Shown here: positions 15,918 through 25,806 of the stretch, in pieces | Layout: each line of letters opens with the position of its first letter | Position numbering within the stretch: the first letter of the stretch is position 1 | Source: Pelargonium nanum | Lineage: Eukaryota > Streptophyta > Magnoliopsida > Geraniales > Geraniaceae | Reading direction: 5' to 3' | Length of the DNA: 53,682 nt | Assembly (NCBI GenBank): GCA_036897485.1 | Contig: JAYMTF010000106.1 | Coordinates: forward strand, 1-53,682 | Notes under the pieces: generated by a model | Database searches by the model: none | Told to the model about the DNA's origin: nothing | Seen by the model: the letters and a program-made list of their open reading frames with translations, nothing else | Program-made: the position numbers and the translations under genes

Positions 15918-18220
15918 CTATGAGATAAAATCTACCTTGGGCTTACAACAACCCCATTCCATTTTCTTGAGCCACTCTACAACTTCAGTTGTGCTCCTCA
16001 TCTTGCAAAGATCATCTATCAATGTAGTAAGAGAAAATGAATTAGCATTATAACTTCCTTCATCCATCTTCCTTAACAACTCAACAGCAGCTATTGTATT
16101 CCCCGACTTGGAATATTGAAAAATTAATGTAGCATAAGTAATGACATCCGGCTTGCAACATCCGTCTTCCATCTTCCTTAGCAACTCCATGGCAGCATTA
16201 AGGTTCCCTCTTTTGCACAGCCCTTTTATCAATGAATTGTAAGTGACTACATCAGGGTTGCAACCATCCTCTTTCATCTTCCTGAGCAACCCAATAGCAG
16301 AGGCGATGCTCCCGATTTCGCAAAGCCCGTGTATCAATGTATTGTAAGTGAATACATCAGGATTGCAACCTTCCTTTTTCATCTTCTTGAGGAACTCAAA
16401 GGCAGTAGTAATTTCCCCTGTTTTACAAAGCCCGTGTATCAATATATTGTAAGTGGCTATATCAAGGTTAAAACCTTTTTCTTTCATCTTCACGAGCAAC
16501 TTAATACTAGCTTCAATGTACCCCACTTTGCACAGGCCATCTATCAATGCATTATAAGCATATATGTTTGAGTTACAACCAACCTCTTCCATCTTCGCAA
16601 GAACCTCAAAGGCAGCAGTGGTGTTCCCAATTTTGCAAAGACCGTGTATCAGTGCAATGTATGTGACTACATTAGGGTTGTAACCTTCCTCTTTCATCTT
16701 CCTAATTAACCCAATGGCAGCAGTAATGTTCCCGGTTTTACAAAACCCTTGTATTAATATATTGCAAGTGACTACATCCGGGTTGCAACCTTCTTCTTTC
16801 ATCTTCCTGAATAAATCAATGGCGGCGGTGATGTTTCCAGTTTCACAAAGCCCGTGCATTAATATACTGTACGTGATTACATTAGGGTCACAACCATTCT
16901 CTTTCATTTGCATGAATATCTTATCACCGGCATCAATGTCCCCCACTTTGCAAAGGCCATCTATCAATACATTATAAGTACGTGTGTTTGGGTTACAACC
17001 AGCCTCTTCCATCTTCTGGAGCAGCCCAATGGCAGCCTTGGTGTCTCCCACTTTGCAAAGGCCACCTATTAATGCAGTATAAGTATATACATTTGGGTTA
17101 CAACCAACCTCTTCCATCTCCTCAAGAAACTCAGCAATAGAAGCAAAGTTTCTCATTTTGCAAAGCCCATGTATCAAAGAAGTGTAAGTAACTACATTAG
17201 GGTTGCAGCCTCTCTTTTTCATCTTCCTGAGCATCTCAATACCGGCATCAATGTCCCCTACTTTGCAAAGTCCATCTAATATTGCATTATAAATAACTAC
17301 GTTTGGGCTAATGCCAGCCTCTTCCATCTTTGTGAGCAATTCAACGGCTGCAGTGATGTTCCCTAGTTTGCAAAGCCCAAGTATCAATGAAGTGTAAGTG
17401 ACTTCGTCAGGGTTACAACCTTCCTCTTTCATCTTCCTGAGCAATTTAATACCGACATCAATGTCCCCCACATTGCAATGGACATCAATCAACGCGTTGT
17501 AAATATATACATTGGGGTTACAACCAGCCTCTTCCATCTTCGCGAGCAATTCAATGGCAGCGGAGAGATTCCCCATTTTGCAAAACCCGTCAAGCAATAT
17601 ACCATATGTAACTATATCTGGCTTACAACCTCCCTCTTCCATTTTTCTCATCAACTCGTCGGCAACAGAAGTGTTCCCTATCATGCAAAGTCCCTTGATC
17701 AATGGATTGAACGTTGTACAACCCGGCTCAAACCCGAGTTTGAAAAGCTTTCCTAATACCGAGAAACCGAAACCCACCAACCCCAAGCAACAATAACCAT
17801 TAAGGATTATGTTTAGACTACACAAATCATATGACATTCCCAACACGCCCATTTGTTTGTACAACGAAATCATGGTGGAGTAATGTTGCATTTTGGAAAT
17901 TGAGCTCAATATCCTATTAAACTCTGCAACAGAGGGCATGGGTCGCATATGGAGTTTCTGATGAAAGAGAGCAATAGCTTCCTCAACTGTATTGAACCCA
18001 TGATTCAATTTCCATTTTTTCCTCACAGGCACATACTTGTGGTCAGATTCAGCAGATTGAGCATGAAAATGGACTCTTCTTGATCCAGATTTTCTAGGGT
18101 TTAATAAAACAACAAGAGTAAATAAATTGAAAGTCAACCCATAAAATGAAATGCAGATTCAATAGTGTGAGGTTCAAGAACAGACCTTATTGAACCAAAA
18201 GCTGACACCTTCATCTTCAT
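15918..18220 (-). CDS. Restorer-of-fertility-like P-class PPR protein
   Basis: The main exon is 18093-15918. A short first exon, 18220-18186, encodes MKMKVSAFGSI plus two bases. It joins across a 92-bp intron (GTCTG..CCCTAG) to make Arg-Lys-Ser-Gly-Ser-Arg-Arg in frame, giving 736 residues. Without splicing, a start at 18137 gives 739 residues beginning MTFNLFTLVVLLNPR. The protein has about 19 tandem 35-residue PPR repeats (roughly residue 70 to the end) and almost no C-terminal tail, so it is P-class. N-terminal peptides such as RPMPSVAEFNRILSSISKM and SLYKQMGVLGMSYDL are typical of RFL proteins, which bind and help process mitochondrial RNAs. The Arg/Ser-rich N-terminus fits mitochondrial import. 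Repeats with KVGDIDAGI alternate with MEEAGCNPN-type repeats, indicating duplication of two-repeat units. No stop or frameshift is seen. Confidence 0.92.
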
Positions 18221-18490
18221 CGTCTTCTCCAATTGTTCCTGTAAACTGTAAAATCCTCGAAAAATGCTCAAAATTGCAAAAAGAAATGAGCTTGACGAAA
18301 ACGATTTCGAATCAAGTTCATAGAACAAAATGGGTCAGTCCATGGCGTCTGGTTAGGGTTTCAATTCAGCTCCAAACCCAAACACTGAACAGTAGCAAAC
18401 AATTTGATAAAAACAGATCCAAGTATTAGTATTTTCAAACTCATCCATAGCTTTTCTCATATTTATGTTTTTTACCCACTCAATGACAAG

Positions 18491-18839
18491 GTGGCAATTT
18501 GGGTTCCGAGTCGAGTTTTTGGATTCAGGTTAAGAATGCATAATTTGACCATTGGATTTGAATAATTATTTTTATTCAATTCTGCAGTTCAATCTGATCT
18601 AAAATTAATCTAATTTTATCAATTTTTGCGATTGGTACAAATTTGTCACACATAAATACGAATAGAATTGAATTAGAAAAATCAGAAAGTACCACTTCAC
18701 AAAACCGATTTGTATAAAAGAGCTAATTTGTCTTATCCAATCTAAGACAAATCTGATTGATATGTAAATAGATCGGATCGATTTTAGGTCGGAATAGATT
18801 GTAGATGCATACATGATCGGATCCAAATTATCAATTCTA
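18491..18839. mobile_element. Small hAT-like element, upstream of the PPR gene
   Basis: The left end GTGGCAATTTGGGTTC and the inverted right end AGAATTGATAATTTGGATC are similar. The interior is non-coding and AT-rich with GATCGGAT motifs. It belongs to the same loose family as 12404 and 19178, but with more decayed ends. Confidence 0.35.
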
Positions 18840-19177
18840 GTTATTATGATGTGTAAAACATTTTATTTTCAGTCTCAAATAAGAAAATATTTTTAGTTGT
18901 TCAAATAAATCATAATCGGACGTTGAATGTGTTATTATTATTTTATATAAATTTATGCCGTTACTTTTGAATAATAAAAAAAACTAACCGACAGTCAAAT
19001 ATGTACTAAATTAGTTTTGTATATCTCAATGTTGTTCCAATTTGAACAGTAAACTCTTTTGCGTTTCAAAATGAACAAATAAAAATGTCTAGTGTATCAA
19101 TTTGACCATTTTCTATAATCAACTAAGGTGGTTTTATAAATGTCAAGCGGTGTTGGTCGAATTTTATTCACTGCTAT

Positions 19178-19315
19178 TAGAGCTGGCAATTCGGACCTGA
19201 AGATGGCTACTCCCAAAATCCAACCTACATATTTTAGCGTTTAGGTCGCTGCCCTTGGCGGTAGAAGACGGGTTATGCCTTCTCAACCCAACCCGAAACC
19301 CGAATTATCATCTCA
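19178..19315. mobile_element. Small hAT-like MITE
   Basis: About 138 bp from TAGAGCTGGCAATTCGG to CCGAATTATCATCTCA, which are imperfect inverted repeats. The interior carries the ACCCAACCCGAAACCCG motif seen in its relatives. Non-coding. Confidence 0.5.
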
Positions 19316-20186
19316 AAGTGCAACTGGCTTGAGTTCATCTTCTTCTTACCTTTCATGTTCAGCAAGAATTCTCAAAACCAAAGAGATAAAAGAAGCACGA
19401 GTTTAGAGTATCAATGACAAATTATCTTCCAACATATTTGCATGCTTCCAAACAAATACACGACTCGTTTCGCAGCCAACCCGACATCAAAATCCACAAC
19501 ACGAACTTATATTTTGTGTACATTGCCCGAGTCTCATTCTACAAAAGTTTGTTTGTATGCATAACAAGAACCAGAACAATCGATCTTAGAATTTACAGGC
19601 TACTTCGTGCTTGAAAATCCACTTTACAAAGAAAATACAGTGTACATATACACTTATGTAGCATCTGGAAATGAAATCATTCCCATACATACTCAGTCTT
19701 GATTCTTGTTTTTGAACAAAAATTATAATCCAGACGCTACCTGAATCTTCTTGACGATTTTCAAGATAATAGAAAATGAGCAACATTGTCTTTGAATGAA
19801 AAAACCACTCCACATTGAGAAGACTTTTGGTTAAATGTTTCTTCGTGTAGCGGAACAGTGAGAACTTTTTATTCTTTACGCACAAGAAGCTGCAATAGCA
19901 TACAAATGAGAACGGGAACAAGAGCCTTTTAGGTAGCGTTTGGATTAAAAAATGAGAAATCAAATGAGAATGAGATTCTTATTCCAAGCCATTCTCAAGA
20001 CCAAAAAATCATAATTCAAACATTAAGGATCTGAATCCCATTCTCATTTTCATTTTTGATTCCCATTCTTGAACAAAAGTACTGATCCATAAGCTACCTT
20101 AGTACGACACAACTATGAGTATGAACAAAATTATTGATTACCGACCTTAGAAATTCTTTGGCAGCCGAAGTTAGTATACATCTACA
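19316..20186. other. Intergenic DNA downstream of the translocator gene
   Basis: No supported gene. The right part is the 3' flank of the minus-strand translocator and contains the MITE at 19932-20098. Short open frames (for example 19586-19963 on the minus strand) have no recognisable similarity. Confidence 0.5.
19932..20098. mobile_element. MITE with GGTAGCGTTTGGAT ends (second copy)
   Basis: 167 bp from GGTAGCGTTTGGATTAAAAA to GATCCATAAGCTACC; inverted, the right end reads GGTAGCTTATGGAT. The interior is rich in ATGAGAATGAGATTC and its complement, so the whole element can fold into a long hairpin. It sits 90 bp past the stop codon of the translocator gene. It is the same family as 6192-6362; a single related end also occurs at about 22748 inside intron 3 of this gene. 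Confidence 0.6.
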
Positions 20187-23100
20187 CTAAGAGTTAGGGC
20201 TCGAGGATGCAGGAGTTTCTACTGATTGAGCATGTTGCGAGTCAACAGAGCTTCCTCGAGTCGCTTCCTTTTTCAACTTGTGATTATTATATGCCGCAAC
20301 ACCTGCAATGGCTGCATAAAATCCAAATGAGGCTCAGTCCATTTTAGCACCACTTCCTACAATTCAACGTTCCATCCATAAAATGCTAGACATATCACAG
20401 TGCCATTGTCATTCTTTTTACGCCAGTTGTGTCAACGTAACAGAAAATGTTATGTTGTTAAACAGTATGAAACAATTATTGTATGAAAAATGATCAATGA
20501 ACTATGTCTAATGATTGAATTATTAGTTCTCTGTCTACTTACATAGAAATACAAGTCAACATGACCTGGCCAATTTGGTACCCGCACTAGTTTTAAGCCA
20601 AAACGGTCCCTCAACTAATGAAAACCGACCAAAATGTCCCCCTCGCTAACTTCCGTTAGTTTTTCTGTCAGTGTTACTGACTTGGCATTTAAAATATAAA
20701 AAAGATTGGAAGATGTTAACATCGGAAACTATTTTGGTCGGTTTTCAGTAGTTGGGGACCATTTAAACATAAAATTAGTTCATGTCAAGACATATTGTGC
20801 ACTATATTTTTTCCAAATGATGAATCACGTGTCCATATCATATCAAGTGGCCAATTGGCCATGTCCAAATTAGTGCTTCATAGGTTTGCTATAGAGATCA
20901 TAAAATCTCAAAGTCATGCAAGAGTAAAATTCTTGATTGCTGAAGCAAGCAAAGAACAAGTACCTCGTTTATCGGAATCAGTAAAACACGACTAGAAATA
21001 TTCATAAGCCGTCTAAGGAAATTTGCAGGTACATATGAAATGGAACCACTGAAAGCATGAATGCGAAAACTTACCAATGCCATAGCCAAACAGATTGATA
21101 ACCGTCAATTTTGTATCAGCAAACAGAGCCGCTGATAGCAACACAACCACCCAATCCTTGACAACTCCAGCAACACGAATAGTCAGCGCACTTGTATGCG
21201 TGATCACAAGAAAAACCGATAGGTTGAGTGCAAAGGTACAGAGAGAGTTGAGTGCAAGCATAAGGGGTTGTATGTTCCAATTTCCATGAGCTTCCATCTT
21301 TGGTTTCTCCAGAAAGATCCACGGGATGAAAAGACAAAGAGCGCTTTCAAAAACATCTAACAGTTCAGAGGCCGCAAAAACATCTAACCCTAAACTTATG
21401 GTATGGGGAAACAGATAGAAACTGTCATGGGAAATAATATGAGATACCTGCAGGGACTGACGTAGTACATGAGGGAAATAGGATTCAACTTTATGCCTTT
21501 CCTCTTTACCAGAATCTCCATCAATATAAGTCTCGAAGCCTCTCCAACAACACCGCCCATTTGATAAACAACCCCGATCCAGCTGATATTTATCTCCCCA
21601 TATGAAGCCACTAGAACGCCAAGGCTTATCACAGACATTATTAAAAGCATTCTGCAGCTCATTATCTCCAGCCCGACAGCTACTCCAAGAACAAAAACAG
21701 CCACAGGCACTGCAAAAATCATTTAAGATATCAGAATCTGTCATTGTAATGAATCTCACAAGGAACCTACATTTGATGCTACATGATTTTTTGGCCACAC
21801 GCCCGTGTCATTGCGCAGTCCATCCCAATTAGACAAATCATGCACAGTTATCTCTTCGCACACTCAGTCAATCAAATGAGGCTGTCAAATCAATCCAGTC
21901 AATCAGATTTCAGGACTCGCCCTATAAATACCATCTTGGGTGAACAGTTCATTGTTTTCTACATTATACACTCTATATTCTTACATTTTGCATAGTTTTG
22001 AGTTCATAAGCGGAGATCATACTCTAACTCGGAAGGTGAATTCCAGGATACACACACACACTAATAGTCTTTAACACGTGTTCTTCTTAGTAGAGCAATC
22101 AGATTTGAAAGAGAAAGGTGTTTCAATTCATTTCAACCATCAAACTACCCTCAAGAACAGTTTATGGAGTAAGATGGTCAAATGAAAACATGTACCGAGT
22201 AATGCTAGTGCATTTACAGTAGGGAATAGTGATTCACTCATGCGTGTTCTTCTATGAAGAACCAACCATCACAGAGAACATTTGCTGAACATACTGACAC
22301 ATATACATTATCCAATGGTACACAATATTCTCAACAGATTAAGGGAACAGTAAAAGAACTTACTAATTGCCTTCAACATTTGTGCAAAGGAAACAGAAAT
22401 ATACAGGTAGGCTGTGTTCCCGAGCCAAAGAGTCATCGCAAACATAGCACCAATAGGGACAACTGATGAGAAATATCTGCATTTTTTAAAACATCAACAA
22501 TTTAAGAAAGATGACCAGGGCATTAGTTAGCAGATAAGCAAAGGTTAAGGTTACAATCTCACATTACACACAACAAGAACATAAACAAAGTCTGTTCCTA
22601 AGTGCTACATGAATCGTTCAGCAAAACTATAAGGGAAACCTCCATGTATAGTCTTCTTCTACTCCTTCCTATCTAGTGCTTTATATTCTGTTAAGTTGTA
22701 ATATGTCTATTTGTATTGTTTCTTGAATTTTAACTCATGAACACTTGGGTAACGTTTGGATTAAAAAATTGGATTTGGAATGGGAATCAATTTAGCTGTA
22801 TTTAATATTCAAAAAGTAGATTATTACATAACAAACTAAAAACCCTTCATATATAAATACCATATTTAAGGAGAGGGTGGTCCTCCCATCACTTACATTT
22901 CTGTAGTCATCCCTTGCTCAACTTTCATAATCTGCAAGCAGAAAGAAACTACGACTTGTAAAGAAAAGAGGGAAAAAACTAGTCCCTCCATCCTAAAACG
23001 AGTGCCCATTTTCGTAAAATTAAAGATAAGTTAATTGGAATTGGATTTTAGCAATTCATGCATAACTAAAAAGGAAAGTGTAGTCATTTTAGGACAAAAT

Positions 23101-24490
23101 TTTCAGAGAAATTGGACAGTCATTTTGGGACGGAATATTATTTTTTTATGATAGAACCCATCAATTTAAAGTATTTCGGAAAGTTTACCTTCAGTACTTT
23201 GGTCAGTACAAAACATAATACCGAGGAGAAGACCATGTGAAGTAGAGTCAATCCAAGGGGATAAGGGAAGTTCATTTCCTTAGACGATAAAATCCACTGC
23301 ATCAAAATATTTGTCGGTCATGTAATAAATTCATTATGCCCAAGCCAATAAAGAAAATTGATAATCCTACAGTCATTAGTACAGTGATTATATTATTAAA
23401 CTTATAGGCAACATGATTCAAATACAATGCTGACATGCATAATTGGCCTTGGGCCAACGCATGAACTCGATTCACAACATCAAATATAACTCAAATGGTG
23501 TACAGTGTACACCAACAGAAATGTTAACACAAACAAAACATATCCTACTAACCAAGCAACTCTAATTTCTCACACTTGCCCACACTTTCCCAGTAACCAA
23601 ACATTTTCACTGGCTTGTCCATATTTCCTACTAACCAAACAACTCTAATTTCTCACAGTTTCCCTCGTTTTCCTACTAACCAAGCATTTCAAATCTCTAA
23701 GGACTGCCCACAAATTCCCAAGTACCAAAAATTCCCACATTTACTCACTTTCCCACGTTTCCTACAAACCAAACAGCTCAAATATCTCACACTTGCCCAC
23801 ATTTTCCCACTAACCAAACATTTCCAATCTCTAAGGACACAAATTCCCATGAGCCAATTTTCCACTTTCACTTGCTTACCCACATTTCCTACTCACCAAA
23901 CAACTCTAATTTATCACACTTGATCACACTTTCCCAGTAGCCAAACAGTTCCAATTTCTAAAGATTGCCCACAAATTCCCATGAGCCAGAATTTTCCACT
24001 TTCACTTGCTTACCCACATTTCCTACCACCAAACAACTCCAATTTCTCACACTTGATCACACTTTCCCAGTAACAAAACAGTTCCAATTTCTAAGGACTG
24101 CCCACAAATTCCCATGAGCCAAAATCTTCCACTTTCACTTCCTTACCCACATTTCCAACCACCAAACAACTCTAATTTTTCTCACTTGACCCCACTTTCC
24201 CAGTAACCAAAACAGTTCCAATTTCTATAGATATGCCCAAAATTTTCCATTTCCAATTTCTGAGGATTGCCCACAAATTCCCACGAACCAAAAACTTCCA
24301 AACAGAAAAATGGTCAACTTCAACAGTTCCATCACCAACACGGCATGGACCAGAATAGCAAAATGTGATACGAAAAATCAACAGATCCCAGAGAAGTTTC
24401 GATCGTTACCTTGTTGAAGAAGATCTGGCCGCTGGAGAGAGCGATGTAGAGAAGAATATAAGAGTATGTTAGGAATTGCCGATCCGCCAT
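20187..24490 (-). CDS. Sugar-phosphate/nucleotide-sugar translocator (TPT/DMT family), At3g14410-like
   Basis: Seven exons read through in frame: 24490-24410, 23296-23189, 22931-22897, 22476-22364, 21709-21448, 21343-21075 and 20311-20187, giving 330 residues. The protein is a multi-pass membrane carrier of the triose-phosphate/nucleotide-sugar transporter family. It opens [20 protein letters not shown], followed by hydrophobic segments throughout, for example [40 protein letters not shown] and [19 protein letters not shown]. The conserved TPT region [20 protein letters not shown] lies near residues 240-260. The C-terminal tail begins [12 protein letters not shown] and is polar, facing the cytosol if the family topology holds. 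The transported substrate is not known for this subgroup; Golgi or ER location is likely. It matches Arabidopsis At3g14410 closely as I recall it. Its promoter faces the glycolate oxidase gene. Intron 1 holds a minisatellite and intron 4 an LTR-like relic. Confidence 0.93.
20605..20760. mobile_element. Inverted-repeat element in the last translocator intron
   Basis: The arms 20605-20634 (GGTCCCTCAACTAATGAAAA then CCGACCAAAA) and 20731-20760 (ATTTTGGTCGGTTTTCAGTA then GTTGGGGACC) are inverted copies of about 30 bp. The core holds CTTCCGTTAG. The true ends may extend some 20 bp outward. This looks like a non-autonomous DNA transposon. Confidence 0.6.
21774..22045. mobile_element. LTR-like fragment (solo-LTR or TRIM relic), second copy
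   Basis: It begins TGATGCTACATGATTTTTTG like the segment at 15129, contains CCTATAAATACC as a TATA-like box and ends near GGAAGGTGAATT. It is non-coding and lies in intron 4 of the translocator gene, between exons 4 and 5. The two copies differ at many positions and in length, so the insertion is old. Confidence 0.35.
23550..24300. repeat. Minisatellite, unit about 130 bp, in translocator intron 1
   Basis: About five to six degenerate tandem units carry the anchors CCCACAAATTCCCA (near 23707, 23838, 23968, 24101 and 24270), ACCAAACAACTCTAATTT and CACTTTCCCAGTA. Spacing between anchors is about 130 bp, with a longer last interval. The unit is C/A-rich on the plus strand, so the transcribed strand is T/G-rich. 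It fills most of the first intron of the translocator gene. Confidence 0.85.
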
Positions 24491-24631
24491 TACTGCTCCA
24501 AACAGGTAGAGACTAGAGATTTGTGTGGCTTTTGAGCTCAGTCTCTCAGTTTCTTTCTCTTTCTTGGACTGTGAAATGGAGTCAACAATCTAAGCTCTGA
24601 CACTGTTGTGTTCACCAACCTTATTACACAG

Positions 24632-24652
24632 TTTTTTTTTTTTTTTTTTTTT
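24632..24652. repeat. Poly-T tract
   Basis: 21 consecutive T residues, about 140 bp upstream of the translocator start codon. It reads as poly-A on the minus strand; nothing beside it identifies it as the tail of a SINE or retrogene. Confidence 0.9.
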
Positions 24653-25095
24653 AATTTTATTTAGTATCTCATGCTTTCTTGAGAGCTTACTTGGATTTGC
24701 TAACTAGTTAGGCCCAACAAAAGGCTTGGGCTAGGTCTTGTCTTTCTTGGGCACATACAATTATTTGGGAAACTGAGTCCAAGCCCATATAAGAAGTATT
24801 ATTTTTTAATAAATAAAATGCCTCTTAATTGAATATTAGTTTTGTCATAAATAAATTCACATTATATAATTATCTAGATATGTTGGGTCAAGAAGTTTAA
24901 GCGCTTTCGATCCACTTTGAAGTCTCGGGTGAAATTATGGGTTTAAAAGGAAGAGCTACTATCTGTTGTATAGCTTCAATTGCATCGATTGCATGTAAAC
25001 TTATGAGCCGATCATACTTTGGTACATTTTTCGACCAACCATTTGTCTTAGGATGACTTAGTCAATTCTACTTCTTGATGGGAGCAGAGCAGGAA

Positions 25096-25167
25096 AGGGA
25101 TATAACTCAGCGGGAGAGTGCCTTCTTGACGTTTTGGAAGTCATCAGTTCGAGCCTGATTATAACAA
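25096..25167 (+). pseudogene. trnV-GAC: Chloroplast-derived tRNA-Val(GAC) relic
   Basis: The segment starts AGGGATATAACTCAGCGG, has TTGACGT in the anticodon loop (anticodon GAC) and a T-arm GGAAGTCATCAGTTCGAGCC, all as in chloroplast trnV-GAC. Differences from the plastid gene lie in the anticodon stem (CCTTC opposite TTTGG) and in the 3' acceptor strand (TATAACA instead of TATCCCT), so neither stem closes properly. It is best read as a decayed plastid-to-nucleus transfer. The preceding GGAGCAGAGCAGGAAA may also be plastid-like. Confidence 0.8.
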
Positions 25168-25806
25168 AGTTTTTGTTATTCATATTAACTGCTACTCTAC
25201 GAGGAAGACTAATTTTACACTTCCATTAGAATATATCAAAAAATAATGAAAAAATTACACTTGATGATTATAATTTTTTTTATTTAGTGTGAAAATTAAA
25301 GTTGGTCTAAATCGAATTCTAGTGACCCGATCTTCCAATAATTTTTAAACTTGACTCGTTTTTTATTACAAATAAAGTTCAATTTTTGACATTATCAAGA
25401 TCACATTGTGCTCTATATGTTGGAAAATAGTAACAACCATTAGAGACTTGGTATTTTACCAATTCAAGCTTCATGAATCATAATCATGCAAGTGAGAGAA
25501 AGTGGAGAAGCAAGCAAATACTATTAGGCATGGCTTTTCTTTGTCATGTAGCTTTCTTGATTGGAATGGTTCTCTGTTCTTATTTGCATTTGAAGGATGA
25601 GACTTGAGAGACTGATAATGGATGAGAAGCTATGAGAAACACACAAACCTTATGTGGATGAGATATGCCCAATTTCCTTGTTTGGATTTGGTCTCAATTT
25701 CTCACCTCCAAATGCTCATCCACTTGAGCTTCTGTAAATCACTCCTTTCTCTCTTCCATGAACTACAAGACAACTCCATCTCTTTGTCCTCATGCCTATC
25801 CATATT

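Larger units (their letters stand above)
24491..25806. other. Divergent promoter region between translocator and glycolate oxidase
   Basis: It contains the translocator promoter on the minus side and the upstream region of the glycolate oxidase gene on the plus side. Within it are a 21-base T run (24632-24652) and a decayed chloroplast tRNA copy (25096-25167). No supported gene otherwise. A TATTTAT run at about 25804 could serve as a plus-strand TATA box, but this is weak. Confidence 0.5.

Noticed and set aside
16329-17796. Several plus-strand open frames opposite the PPR gene
   Set aside because: They repeat with the PPR period and are mirror frames of the 105-bp repeats, without independent protein features.
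21013-21798. A 261-residue minus-strand frame across translocator exons 5 and 6
   Set aside because: It runs through an intron in a frame different from the exons and becomes open by chance; the spliced translocator explains the region.
23615-23923. A 102-residue plus-strand frame rich in FPTNQ
   Set aside because: It is a product of the 130-bp minisatellite in the translocator intron.
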